DNA of 64,000 nucleotides from Loripinus fragilis (GCA_964019695.1 CAXHUL010000531.1:1-64000); one strand, 5' to 3'; counted from the first letter of the stretch, positions 46,074 through 58,189 are shown. Notes: generated by a model from the sequence alone, not told the origin. Numbers and translations: made by a program.

Positions 46074-46433
46074 ATGTCGTCGAGCCTTCGCATTTTCTTA
46101 CGGGATCTGAACATGATAACGCTCTTCGACCAGTTCGAGGAGGAGAGGGTTGAGATCTCAATGATTAATACCATGACAGACCTTGAACTTACTAGACTGG
46201 GGGTAACGACTATCGGTGATAGACATCGCCTTCGAGAAAAAGTTCGACAGGTACTGTACCCTTTGCTCGTATATTCGGACAGCACCAATGGCAAGCATCA
46301 AGCATGCTCCGAGAAATCTCATTACCGGCGAGACACTACTGTCGTTTCGACAAAAAAGCCAATATTGCTCATTCTCTTAACAGTGATATGTCACATCATG
46401 AGCTGGCTGGTTATAAGTTGTTTCGCCCCATGA
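46074..46433 (+). CDS. SAM-domain protein, probably first exon
   Basis: The frame starts MSSSLRIFLRDLNMITLFDQ. Residues about 7-60 fit a sterile alpha motif domain: a helix with LRDLNM..LFDQFEEE, DLELTRLGVTTIG in the middle, and a final helix starting RHRLREKV. SAM domains mediate protein oligomerisation or RNA binding. The frame runs to a stop at 46433, but a donor-like CAG|GTACTG at 46250 right after the SAM domain suggests the exon ends there and the tail (LLILLTVICHIMSW) is intronic. No partner exon was found. It is adjacent to the foldback repeat, so it may belong to a mobile element or be a host gene beside one. Function unassigned. Confidence 0.6.
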   Translation: MSSSLRIFLRDLNMITLFDQFEEERVEISMINTMTDLELTRLGVTTIGDRHRLREKVRQVLYPLLVYSDSTNGKHQACSEKSHYRRDTTVVSTKKPILLILLTVICHIMSWLVISCFAP

Positions 46434-46470
46434 CCAGTTCGCCAATATCAGAATATATTATTGGCAGTGG

Positions 46471-46566
46471 CTAGAGGTACGGATCCGTACCCCTAGCCTG
46501 CGAGGCTAGGGATACGGATCCGTACCCCTAGCCTGGGAGGCTAGAGGTACGGATCCGTACCCCTAG
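46471..46566. repeat. Three palindromes GGTACGGATCCGTACC at 35-bp period
   Basis: The palindromes are at 46476-46491, 46511-46526 (one base changed) and 46546-46561. The linkers TAGCCTGCGAGGCTA and TAGCCTGGGAGGCTA are themselves palindromic, so the whole 96 bp alternates two symmetric motifs. It lies 38 bp after the SAM frame. Confidence 0.85.
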
Positions 46567-46797
46567 TATATTCTACCATGTCAGGCTACAGGTACAGACA
46601 TATGACCCTGATGAGAAGTTATCATGATTAATATAGCTTAATTAAACAAAAACTCGTGTTGTAGTTTTACATTTGTTTTGTCCGCCATCTTTGATCGATA
46701 AAGGGAAGCTACTCTATTAAATGTGACGTCATACGTCGTATATAAATCAAACAAGAATAAGCTTATACAAAAGGGTTAAAAGAAGGAAGTGTCTGCT

Positions 46798-47079
46798 GAC
46801 AACCGGTTGTCACTAGCAAAAAGTCTAGTGACAACCGGTTGTCACCAGCAAAAAGTCTGCTGACAACCAGCTGTATTTTTCCAATACTACTGTGTACTTA
46901 GCATGTGCTAGTGACAACCGGTTGTCACCAGACATTTTGCTGGTGACAACCGGTTGTCAGCAGACCAAAAAGTCTGGTGACAGCCGGTTGTCAGCAGACC
47001 TCGCCATTGGTTGTCACTAGCAAAATGTCTGGTGACAACCGGTTGTCACCAGCAAAAAGTCTGCTGACAACCAGCTGTA
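46798..47079. repeat. Array of GACAACCGGTTGTC palindromes
   Basis: Perfect units are at 46798, 46830, 46912, 46945 and 47034. Variants are GACAACCAGCTGTA (46862, 47066), GACAGCCGGTTGTC (46979) and a half site near 47005. Most neighbouring units are 32-34 bp apart. Linkers share AGCAAAAAGTCTGCTG or AGCAGACTTTTT-like sequence in either orientation. The core AACCGGTT matches the published Grainyhead/CP2 family binding consensus. Confidence 0.85.
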
Positions 47080-47512
47080 ATTTTTTCAATAACAATGTGT
47101 CATACCATGGCCTTGAAGTGGGCCACCAATTTTCCTAGTTGTGTGTCATTATCATGCTGCAGGTTAACAAGATAAAAATTGGGGAGGGGAGGATTGTTCT
47201 ACATAATAATATAAAGCATAACAAGGATATATACAAATTACTAAATACAATGCACATAAACTGTCGGCTTTATCTTAAAATGATTTACTGATAAAATGCA
47301 GCTATATTTCCATTACTTCTGCGCCAATGCGCAGGGTTCCATTACCTCTGCGCCAATTTGCAGGGTGATATTGAAGCACAGACGTTGGTCTTTGCATTGA
47401 GAAAATTGGCTGATTTCAAGAAAGTGTGGTGAGCCATTGAATGTGATAAAGACTCGGCCTTAGACTAGATCTACACTGTTTAACATGATTCACACCCGTT
47501 AATGATTAGAAT

Positions 47513-48272
47513 GGTGCTCGGACATTTCGGCCACGGACATTTCGGCCTGGACATTTCGGCCTGGACATTTCGGCCATGGATGTTTCGGCCACGGAAAATG
47601 CCGAAGGTGGACGTTTCGGCCAAAACCATAAATTTGGGGTTTAGGATGTGTGCATGCATAAATGTGTGATGCATTTCATTATCTTTTGAAATCAAATATG
47701 CATGTGAATACTTACAGTTGATTTAAAGATGCATGATAATAAGAGTATGCCATTTTTCATAGAAACAGGTAAATTATGGTGTATATTATACTGCAGTAAA
47801 TGATTATGAAATACCTGTATAAAGTACCCATTACCTGAATTAGTTTATTTTTTTGTTTACAACAATTCTCGTGTATCTTTGAATCTACTGTACATAACAA
47901 TTGATGAATGTTAACTACTTTCATGCTGAACCTGGGTTTATCTTTTTTCTTCAAAACACTGCAGATCCAGATCAGCCAGCTCCCTACCTGATCAGGATCC
48001 ACACTGTTTTCATCTCTGCTTGTAAATACATGCAGTTTAATAACTGATAAAAATTTGGGAGAAATACAATGTATAGTATATAAGATTATTCAGTCAATTA
48101 TTTCCTAAGAAATGCATCACACATTATACATGCACACATCCCAACCCACAATTTATGGTTTTGGCTGAAACCTCAACCTTTGGCATTTTCCGTGGCCAAA
48201 ACGTCCTAGGCCGAAATGTCCAAGCCGAAACGTCCTAGGCCGAAATGTCCGTGGCCGAAATGTCATACATTC
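47513..48272. mobile_element. Foldback-type MITE with GGACATTTCGGCC iterons
   Basis: The left arm (47520-47720) carries five CGGACATTTCGGCC-like units, then AAACCATAAATTTGGGG and TGTGTGCATGCATAAATG. The right arm (48105-48262) carries the complement in reverse order. ATTAGAAT occurs directly outside (47505-47512 and 48273-48280), a probable 8-bp target duplication, although the outermost 8-9 bp of the ends match poorly. The interior is AT-rich and non-coding. Confidence 0.75.
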
Positions 48273-48502
48273 ATTAGAATAGTATCAATTATATTTAAAA
48301 TATGATGGAATCAATAGGTCAAAATTCAACTTTTTCAGAACACCATCATGTTGCATATCATATTAAAGGGAATCACGAAAAGCAGCTGCATGGTAGCAAA
48401 CATTTTTGCCCACAGATCCCCCACCCCCACAAACACACCCTGGGGATGCGGTCAAAAGTCAACTTTTTCAGAACATGGTCATGATGCATATCAAATTAAG
48501 GG

Positions 48503-48789
48503 CAGGGCTCTCACACCCCTTTTTGGAAATGGGGTCGGAGCCCATGGAATTTATTGAAATTGGGAAAGTTAGCGGTGTTTTAACTAAAATTGGGAAATTT
48601 GACGGGTACATCGACCAAGCTTATGTTTCTCCAAACAAATATAATACCATATAATGAATGTGAATTAGTGTACTATGAGAAAAGGGAGAGAGAGAAGCAA
48701 GTGTGATTGTATTCTATTATTCTGTGAAATTTATAATATGTAACAATATTTTCTGTGTTTGTTTTATAATATGAAATAAAGATGAAGAA

Positions 48790-48820
<31 letters not shown>

Positions 48821-48895
48821 AAAAAAAAGTGGGAAATTTTTGTCTGGAATTGGGAAAAAACATGGAATGGAGTCTATTATCAGCCCCTGGTGATA
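48503..48895. mobile_element. CAGGGCTCTC-ended MITE (family Q), copy 2
   Basis: It starts CAGGGCTCTCACACCCC with CATGGAATTTATTGAAATTG, contains 28 consecutive C (48790-48817), and then TTTTTGTCTGGAATTGGGAA as in the 8288 and 57759 copies. The right end is degraded and no target duplication was seen. Confidence 0.65.
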
Positions 48896-48899
48896 GGCC

Positions 48900-50170
48900 G
48901 ATAGGGTCAGGGAGAAAAGGCCCTGAGAGATAACAGATTTACATGTATCTTTAAATATACTGGGTAAGTTAATGAATTCAATCGCCTTGTTGATTAAATT
49001 TTGATAAAATTAACAGGTCTAGTATGATTAATTTCGGAGTCTATATATGGCCGAAGAGCATATTTAGTGTAACAGCGGGTAAGAATTGCAAGTTTGTTCA
49101 AATAATGCCCCTGGGGCCAAAACTGGGCTTCCCCGGGGGTCACATTAGCTTATATGACTGGTGCACATAGATCTAGATCAGTGAGCGATTCAGGGCCACT
49201 ATTGCCCTCTTGTTTTAGTCAATTTGTTAAAAATAGATATTCATGACATAGGTTAATGGGAAAATAAGTGACTAAGTCTGCTCCAAATGCACATGTTCGA
49301 AATTTAAATGATCATAGATTTAATGTAAACAGTACTGGTCACCAATGTCAGGTAAGCATTTTTAATTTGATTTGATTCTTTACGTCATACCTGCAGTGTG
49401 TTTTCACTGACATTATTATTTCTCCTGTATGTTGTGACAAACAACTTAATTTGGCCGTAAAAAGCCATTGATATTTGAAGAAAATCAATTTACAGTTTGG
49501 GTCAAACAATCTATTATAATTGGGAATAATAGGGAATTATATGTCTGATTAATCGCAATGACCTTTGATCTGGTAGTAACAATTAGCATGCACTTTTATG
49601 AGAGGTGCCAAACAAAAAGAGATGTTTGAAATGCCTCAGAATCGATTACGATTCAGTTACGATATCCAAGAATGCATTAGGAATTTGGTACGAATCAAAC
49701 ATGATTTTTCGAATCAGGAAATTAGTGGTCAAAGTTTTGAACAGTTCAAAACTTTTGAGCCAAATTCCCGATAGGCCTGCGAATTGCAAGAACTGTCTAC
49801 AGACTGTGCGATTTAGTTAGGATCTTCGCGAACTGAGTACGTTTCAGCCACGATTCGAAATATTTGTCAATTCGAGGCCTGTGTGGAATAGGGGTATAAG
49901 CTAAGCCCTACAGTATGCTAACAGTGCTAAATGGATATTCTTAGCAATATGGGCCGCTGTTTTGTGTTGTTTGATGCTGTATGATAGTGTGAATTTTGAT
50001 GACCAGATTTAAGCTAATCTCTGTAGCTGCACATATCAGTTTAAGTACTGATCAACATCATAAGGCAGGGTTCCCATTCATGTTGAATTGCATGTGACTC
50101 GCTCGGAAATTATAAAAATCATACACACTTTTAATATAGGACAAACCATGCATACTTGCACAGTTTTATT
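48900..50170. other. No recognised gene
   Basis: It contains a bivalve-style repeat patch (CCCCTGGGGCCAAAACTGGG, 49107 onward) and AT-rich sequence. Open frames are short and lack domains. Confidence 0.4.
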
Positions 50171-50179
50171 GTGATTGTG

Positions 50180-50765
50180 TCTTTGTTCATTGTCGGTAAA
50201 CTTTTTCTTTAAACATCTCCTGAACCACTGGTGCAAATTTCATAAAATTTCACATGATCTGTTCCTCATAATGCCCTCTTTCAAAATTGCATAAACCGTT
50301 CAGCTCCACCGAACAGGACGGCTGCCACAGCTCCAGAAAATATTTTTTTTTAAACCCAAATTCAAAATGATTCCACCAAATTGTTCCTCATAATTCCCTC
50401 TATCAAAATTGTTCAAATATGTCTGTTCCGCTGAACAAAAAGGCTACCAGAGCTCCAGATAAGAAATACCTTTAAATGACAATTCCTCCAGAACCACTGG
50501 TCCAAATTCAAAATAATTTCACAGAATAATTCCTCATGATGCCTTCTACATAATTGCACAAATGGTTCCGCTCTGCTGAATAAAGGGGCTGCCAGAGCTC
50601 TGGATAAGAAATCAAATGTCTTTTAATGACATTTCCTCCTTAACCACAGGTCCAAATAATTTTACAGATTGTTCCTCATGATGCCATCTACCAAAATCGC
50701 ACAAATGGTTCTGCTTTACTGAACAAAGGGGCCGCCAGAGCTCTAAATAAGAAATTTTGCTGAAC
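50180..50765 (+). repeat. ~120-150 bp tandem repeat, four units
   Basis: Each unit has 'CCTGAACCACTGGTCCAAAT', 'TTCCTCAT.ATGCC.TCT', 'AATTGCACAAATGGTTC' and 'GAACAAAGGGGCTGCCAGAGCTC'-like sequence (shown in parts). TTCCTCAT marks units near 50261, 50383, 50529 and 50671. Divergence between units is high. Confidence 0.65.
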
Positions 50766-50769
50766 TGAA

Positions 50770-53413
50770 TAGTGGTAGTTCTATCAGATACAAAATTGTT
50801 TGAAAATTATTTTCTCAAATCATTGAAATGTTATAAAGTCAAAATAATCTTAATATCCTTCAATTGTTTTTCTGAGTATATATTTACTGGCCATGTTATA
50901 TGCCAATGTGTCAAAGAATATGATAAGCTATTATCATCTCAAAACTCTAATCCTTTTATAAACTTTAGAGAATAAGGTAGAAATCTGAAAAATCAAGGCC
51001 TATAGAGATTTCCTGGTTATTTACTCAGGTCATGGCTAAATGACATATGATAACAAATAGCAGCTTTGGAATCTGGTAGAAGTGCGGTGAGAGCAATAAA
51101 TTGTCTTTTGAAAATTTATACTTGTCTAAAAGTTAAACTTACTTCAAATATTTCTTGACTAATATCAAAAATGTTTCCTTAATGAACCAAACCAAATATT
51201 ATTCTCGGATGATATTGTAAAACTAATCTAGAAATGGGGGTTGAAGGCATACTTGTAGAGTATTTAAATGCCTTTTTGTGCCCAGGTTTTATCAAAAACA
51301 AAACTCTTACAAGCATGCATAAGCTTCATCAGAGATCTCTACCACTAGACCCAACTGTAATAATTTAAAAACTTGCTGTTACAGAAACTGTTTGTCTGTA
51401 CAAAAATAGATCCTCACCATGAGGAGATTCTGTACCTTGTTCCTATGAGTATATATTGATAGAATTACTTTAGAGCAGATACCCCCTTTAATTATGACAC
51501 AAATGAAATAAAAGAATGCAAGGCTAGCTAGCAGGGCTAGGCTCCTAATATTTTGTCTTCACCCATATCCACGCGTAGAGCACCAGCAGTGAATGCCTTT
51601 ACCAGAACGCACATTTGCATATGTATATGGTTTTCTGGGCTTGTGCTTATTTGTAAATAAAACTGTCTCGTCCACAATTATTTACCTACGTATATGATCA
51701 GGGGAACTTCGAAGAAATAAAAGGGAAAAACCCTTTCTTTGAACCATCGTGGGTGTAACGTGTCAATGAAGCTGTATGCATGGCGATTGAAGATTCTTTT
51801 GGTCTCATGTATTTTCTGGTTCATTTAGTTTGTAATTGTGGTAACACTCAGATTGGTTATGTTTCAGAAGGTACAAGAAACTAAAAGACTTAAACTCATC
51901 ATGGATAGACATGCAAATGTATTGATGACCTTGGATGCATGGTGATTAAAGATTATTTTGGCATCTAGCATTTCCTCGTTCACAGTGCCAGATTTTCTCT
52001 ATAGAAAAAAGGGTATATCAATTTCGTACCACAGTTGGTCGCTCGTCCGTCTGCCTGTGCATGCCTATGTGCATGTGGTTTCTTGTAATTGTATCTCCGC
52101 CTAAACTGTTGGCATAGCAACTTCAAATTTTGTAGCTCCATAGGTCACATGATGTAGAGGTTACTAGTCAACATTTTGTGTGACCTTGACCCCAAGGTCA
52201 AAGGTCAAATAATGTAATTTCTTGTAAATGTATAGATGTCCATCTAAATCATTACTAGGTGTAGCAACTTCAAACTTTGCAGCTGTATAGGTCACATGAT
52301 GGTGCTAGGCAATATTTATGTCCCCCAAACCTGAAATGTTGGGAGGAGGGGAAGAGTTGATTAGATTTTGGTGACCTTGACATAGTTCTCACGGTCACCA
52401 TTCTATATAAAGACTGTATAAATCAGCCATTTCCACATACTAACTTCTGAACCATTGGTTCAATTTCAACCAAACTTGTATAGATATATTGTTAGGAGAG
52501 GTTTAAGTGTGGATTAGACTTTGGTGACTTGATCTTATCGTGCTTATATTCAAAGTCACTCCAGCTCTTTGAAATGTCATATTTTGACCAGAATAGGATT
52601 TTGTAAGATATCTTTTAAATTGAAAAATATCTAATTTAAATGGATTTTAGCTAAACTTAATGTATTGTACCATTGTGGCAAAATGAAGTGTTGGTAGACC
52701 TAGTTTTCAAGGTCACCACTGTCACACTATCAAGGTCACCATCCTTAAAAACTGTAAAATTGTAAAATCAGACTTTTCTGAGCTCTCAACTCTCTTCTGA
52801 ACCAGTTGAGTTTTCAGCACCAAACTTGCATTGATACATTGTTAGGAGGCTAAGACGAGTTTTCCCTTGAAATGATTGAAGGATCTCATCATCTCAGCCG
52901 ATATCATTGTGACACAATAAAGAGCAGTAACTTGAGTAAGTATGCATGCCAACTCAATTGCGGTTTGGGGGACATAATTTACCTTTGAAAATTATGCTTT
53001 AATTCAATTGACCTGATGCCAAGGTCAAGGTTAAATATTGTATTTTCTTGCAAATACATCTCTACCATTGTCTAACGAAACGGTTGAACTTTAAACTTTG
53101 CATGTGCAATTATTGTGCATAGGTATCAACTATCTTGATGTAAAGGGCAGTATTCTGTATAACTTCAGGTATTATTTATATTATTATTTACAGATGTTCG
53201 GTTTGGTTTGATATCAAACCTTAAATACCGGTATCTAATATAGAATGTGAACCTCAGGAGTAACCTTCCTATCTCCAAAATAAGAAAATTGCTATCTACC
53301 TGCTAATATGCTTATCCTTCCTGTACCTACTAATACCTACCCTCCTGCCAGCCAGCCTGACCGCCGGCAAACTTTCTATACTGAAAGAAACTTATATTGT
53401 TTTTGTTTTTCAG
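50770..53413. other. Upstream flank of the HECT-type gene; repeat-rich
   Basis: The 52010-53140 part holds diffuse repeats with TGACCTTGACC, AGGTCACATGATG and 'CAACTTCAAACTTTGCA' blocks. No upstream exon or promoter for the 53414 exon could be identified. The pyrimidine tract and TTTTTCAG that form its acceptor are at 53390-53413. Confidence 0.4.
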
Positions 53414-54119
53414 ATGGTCACCGTCAGCTCAGAATCCAGTACTATCACCCCAATAAGCCAGCAGTCTCAAGGATCTGTGCAAAGGATCAGGAATCAAATG
53501 TTTGGTAGAACAAGTCGATTGTGTGCCAAAAAGACAAAGAAAAAGCATGGGTGGACAGCTACCTTTGTCTGCCTAGCAGATAATCATCAACAAAAGGTGC
53601 CAACACCAACTGAGAAAGAGATTCTTAGAAAAAGTGGCCTAGGAATGAAAAATATATTCATAGAAGCTGATGATTCAGAAGAAGTTGTAATTAACAAACT
53701 AATGTCCGACATTATTGAAGAATCTGATGATACACAGGGATTTCCAAAATTGAAACTTGCAGGGGGATTTGAGTTAATGAGAACACTTCAAAACAGTAGG
53801 ACATTATCAGTGATAGATGGACCATACACAGCAAAAGAGCTGAAAATGAAAGTTGGGTGTCAGGCACGATTATATGTGCGACCCATTCAATGCTGCCTAT
53901 CTACCAAACCTATTAAAAATGAAAACAAAAAACAAGAAGTGAAGGTAGAGTGTCACAAATGTCACGAGTTTTTTTTCTTATGTGAAATGAGGAAACACAC
54001 AGAAGTGTGTCTAAAAATTCCTTCAGATGAAGAAACTAGTGAGGTGTATGTGGTGGCAAGTCATGATAATGGGGAATCGAGTGCACTCAGTTTTGTGGAT
54101 CCAGAACCATTTATTCAGG
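53414..54119 (+). CDS. G2E3-like HECT E3 ligase, N-terminal exon
   Basis: A 706-bp exon bounded by acceptor TTTTTGTTTTTCAG and donor CAGG|GTAAGG, ending in phase 1. The first codon is ATG, either the start or an internal Met after a non-coding exon. The protein has a basic segment (RTSRLCAKKTKKKHGW), then a conserved domain with PTPTEKEILRKSGLG, FPKLKLAGGFELMRTLQN and CQARLYVRPIQCC. A zinc finger CHKCHEFFFLCEMRKHTEVC with spacing C-x2-C-x11-H-x3-C, the UBZ4 ubiquitin-binding pattern, follows at about residues 178-197. This layout precedes a HECT domain in the G2/M-phase-specific E3 ligase-like proteins expanded in invertebrates and fish. Those proteins are predicted to transfer ubiquitin, and substrates are unknown. 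The homology call is from memory of the family. Confidence 0.85.
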
Positions 54120-55029
54120 GTAAGGTAAACTTTACTTCAATTTACAATTGATCTTTCAATTTTATCCATTTTCTAAATTCAAATGTAAACAAACATCCAG
54201 GGTGAAATTTATTGATAGAAAAGATTTTTTTTAAACCCCAGGTCCCCTTTAATTGTCTCCATTATGTTGGACACAATGAGAGACCTGTGTACTTTGTGAG
54301 CGTAACTCCTACTACAGTTTTAGTTCGATTTTTTAAAATTTTGCAGATGTTTTGTTCAGTTTCTGAAGAAAGGGTTCCGGCATTATTTTTTTCCTGCTTT
54401 TTGTCACCTGCAAAGCATGGTCGACACACTCTCTCATTATCATCGCCAGGCCTGAGGGACGTCACACTTTTGGTTTCCTATCAATAACTTTTGAAGGATA
54501 CAATGTACATCCATTTCAGATAAAGTTTACATAAAACACAGGTCAAATTCAAATTTGGATGTCATCTGCAAAATTTTTACTGAGTTATTGCCCTATTTTT
54601 ACTTACAGGTAGATTGTGGATTAATTTTGGTTTCCAATCAGTAACATTTGATTTCAGTCAAAGTTTACAGAAGGGTAAAGCATCATTTAATAGAGGTCAA
54701 GATCATCAGCAAAATTTTGACTGAGTCGTGGCCCTTTTTAGATTAGGTTTGGGTAGTTTAAAAGCTATATTGGATTATTTGTATAACGAATTTCACATTT
54801 CCCAAAGCTATTATTTCTGACAACTTCTCAGTATAGGCCATGGTAGATATGCATGGCAGTGACAAAACGGGGTCGACTTCAAATATTTAATTTTGTAATA
54901 ACTAAGTCAGTTGTCAATATTTTTATCAAACTTTCACATGCAGTACAATAGATTTGAAGCATATCAAACAGGGGTTTAGTTTGAAAGCCCAGGTCTGGCC
55001 CTCCTGGGTGGACTGAGCTTAGGGGGTAC

Positions 55030-55910
55030 CCAGTAGGGAGGAGGCTAAATTCAACTTTTTCAGAATATGGTCATGTGTCATATCAAATTAAAGAGAATGA
55101 CCCATACAACAACATGGTACGAAATATTTTGTCCGTAGAAACACCCTCGACCCCAGGGGTGGGACAAAAGATCAAAACATTTTTTTTCCGAAAGTATGTG
55201 TAGTCAATACTAGTCATTACACAACAGTATAAAGGGAATTGGGCATAGTGCCCAATATACACACCCTTGGTCCCTGGGGTGTGATCAAAAGGTAAAAAAA
55301 TCCCTGCTTAGTCGTTATTTGTTCAACCCCAACATAACTGAAAAATTGTTGACTGGGACATAAAAAATCAAATCAAACAAGCAAAAGGTCAAAACATTTT
55401 GTTCTCTGAAAGTAGCCATGTTGCATCAAATTGAAGGGAACGAAGCATAGAGCATCAACCAAAGACATATATTCCTTACACAAGCCTTGACCCCAGGGAT
55501 GAGGTCAAAAGGTCAAAACATTTTTCCTGAGAGAAGTCATGTTGCATATCAGATTGGAGGGTAAAGCACCATGCTGTCCATGCAAGCACAAATTCTGTCC
55601 TTACACATACCCACTACACATTGGGAGTTGGGACACACACCCACTACACATTGGGTCGGGTAAAAAGTCTATGTTTATGCGCCCAAAGGACCTTTGGGAG
55701 GGATATAGTAATCAAACTGCCCGTCCGTCCCACTTTGTATCTGGTGCATATCTCCTATATTCTTTGAAGTAGGAATCCCAAATTTGGTGTGTGGATTCAT
55801 CTTGGGATGGTGGAGTGTCACATACCATTTTCGGGACACTTGCGATCTTGAGCTTGGCTTCTGATCTAATGTGTTTCCAGGTTCTAAGTGACCCCCATTT
55901 TTCTTTTTTT
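55030..55910 (+). repeat. Diffuse repeats in HECT-gene intron
   Basis: Repeated tracts CCAGGGGTGGGACAAAAG, GGTCAAAACATTTT and CATGTTGCATATCA occur every 150-250 bp between 55030 and 55540. A second family (GCATATCTCCTATATTCTTTGAAGTAGGAAT) at 55745 also appears at 25083 and 25651. Confidence 0.5.
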
Positions 55911-56434
55911 AAACAGCTTTAAATTGAACTTAGAAGAACGGCACAAAGCATGTCGATTTAAATGCACACCTCATAACTAAAACTTATTTTTGGGAGACAC
56001 CCTTATTTGTAAATGAAGCGCAAATCCCCTGTACAAAAGAATAATTTGGTTGTTTTTCCCTGTGAAACTGAATATACCGATGTGTACCCCAATAACTACA
56101 CGCGTAACACATGGTATATTTGCATTGCTATGATGATATGTACTAGCCTACAGGAATATCTATATTCGCTAATTTAATGAAAATCTATTCTGCAAACCTC
56201 ACTCGTCATCTTTTTGACACACACATGTACGCACACATGCAATTGTAAAAGTCTATAGGGTCCTAGACCGTGCCGTATTGAAAGCAGGCAAATATAAGGC
56301 TTAAGCATGAAACATGCATGTACATGTAGCACCTTCCATTTCAATTCATTGACTCTTTTTGTCTACGTGGTATTTGTCATGGTTTTGTCGTCTGCTGATG
56401 TTTTTTTCAAAATCAGTTTTTTTATCCCCACACT

Positions 56435-57540
56435 TTTTTAAAAAAGCGATGGGGATATTTCAATCGCCTCCATCCATCCGTCAGTCCGTCCGTCACGCCA
56501 TCTCCTCCTAAACAATTGGACAAAATCCGACCAAATTTGGTGTGTGTGTGTGTGTGTTGTTCACATGAATGGGGTGTGCAACGGCACATTTTTTGGGGCT
56601 CGTGCCCTGGGGAGGGGCCAAAAGGTCAAATATTATTAGATCATTAAATTTTGATTACAAAGTCAATTTAAAAGATTTTTAGACCAAACTTTGTGTGTCT
56701 ACTCACAAATGAACAATAAAAACATATCAGACGGGATTTTAATTCGGCTGCCTGGGTCATGCCCCAGGGGTGGGACTTGGGGGTACCTTGGGTGGTAGGG
56801 GGAGGTCAAAAAAAATTTTCCCGAAATTCAGCAAGAGTTTGTGTGAGTTACTTACATGAATGGCACATGCAACGGCACAATATTTTGGGTCCCCTCCCCC
56901 TGGAGCCTTGGGAGGGGCCAAAAGGTCAAATATAATTAAATCTCAAGTACTAAGTCAATTTCAAATATATTTTTAAACCAAACTCTGTGTGTCTTCTCAC
57001 AAATGAAATATATAAAAAAGATCAGACAGGATTTTCATTTGACCGCCTGGGTCATGCCCCAGGGGTGGGACTTGGGGGAACTGTAGGGGGTTGGGGGGTC
57101 AATTTTTTTTCTGAAATTCAACCACAGTTGGTGTGTGAGTTGCTTACAATGGGACATGCAACAGCACATTTTTTGGGTCCCCCACCCCCTGGGGCCTTGG
57201 GGAGGGGCCAAAAGGTCAAATAACATTAAATCTCAATTACTAAGTTTGTGTGTCTTCTCACAAATGAAAGATATAAAACATATTAGACAGGATTTTCATT
57301 AGGTCCCCTGGGTCATGCCCAAGGGTTTGGAACTTGGGGGTGCTGCGGGGTCAAAAATATAATTTTCTGAACATGGTCATGCGGCATTTCAAAATAAAGG
57401 GGATGAACAGTAGCCCAGGATACACTGAAAAAGTTTACCCTACAATCAAACTGGTGACCTTGGGATGGGGTCAAAGGGTCAATTACCATAAGATTTCTTC
57501 GAGCGCGTTGGGATTTGCGATGGAGCGCCATCGAATGTGT
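56435..57540 (+). repeat. Dispersed repeat family S, copy 2
   Basis: The start CACTTTTTTAAAAAAGCGAT GGGGATATT and the end GGGATTTGCGATGGAGCGCC ATCGAATG match the 40350-41340 copy. Internal units of about 290 bp (TCACAAATGAA, CATGCCCCAGGGGTGGGACT) repeat three to four times. A (GT)n run at 56540-56557 is inside. Confidence 0.65.
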
Positions 57541-57857
57541 TTAAGTTTGTTGTTGTTGTTTTTTCTAAAAAAATCTTTTGGGAATATCAGTAGAGTGCCA
57601 AGCAGTTTGGATCCAGATCATTACCGAGCTTTCCTCGGGCCTGATCTGGGCCCAAATTGTTTGCAAACATTATCAGCAGACGACACTAGTAAGTAAAGAG
57701 TTTATGACAACAATTCAGGCAAATTAAAGAGTTGACAAATTAGCCAATCGAGGATATACAGGGCTCTTGCACCACTTTTTGGGAATGGGGCCAGGGCCCA
57801 TGGAATTGGGAAGTTAGTGGCCTTAGACTAAAATTGCGAAATTTGACATTGTCCAGG

Positions 57858-58020
57858 CCTCCAGATAAAAGTGGGTATTGGAAAATAATTTTCTTTATTT
57901 CTCATCCAAAACAACATATGTCGTGGGTACTCAAAAGAACCATCTCAATGAGACGGTTCTTTTGAGCATCCCAAACACATGTTTAAATTATGGGTAAGAA
58001 AATAATTAACATTTTACGCA
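57858..58020 (+). mobile_element. Palindromic MITE family P, copy 5, nested
   Basis: It starts CAGGCCTCCAGATAAAAG, then the hairpin GTGGGTACTCAAAAGAACC / GGTTCTTTTGAGCATCCC, then AAATTATGGGTAAG. It is the only copy with both the CAGGCCTC end and the whole hairpin in good shape. Confidence 0.65.
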
Positions 58021-58189
58021 AATAAAATTTCCTTATCTGGACTTATGATCGTCTTTATGTATGATGTTTCCATTGCTAGATTGATTCCAATAATTAAACT
58101 TACTTAAGTGTACTATGAGAAAAGGGAGAAAGAAGCAAGTGTGATTGTATTCTATTCTGCGGAATTGTAAATATGTAACACAATATAGT

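Noticed and set aside
46251..46433. Hydrophobic tail (LLILLTVICHIMSWLV) of the SAM frame as a membrane anchor
   Set aside because: A donor-like CAG|GTACTG precedes it directly after the SAM domain, so this part may be intron; not claimed.
46798..47079. CRISPR array
   Set aside because: Regular palindromic repeats at ~32 bp resemble one, but linkers are related to each other, the genome is animal, and no cas genes are present.
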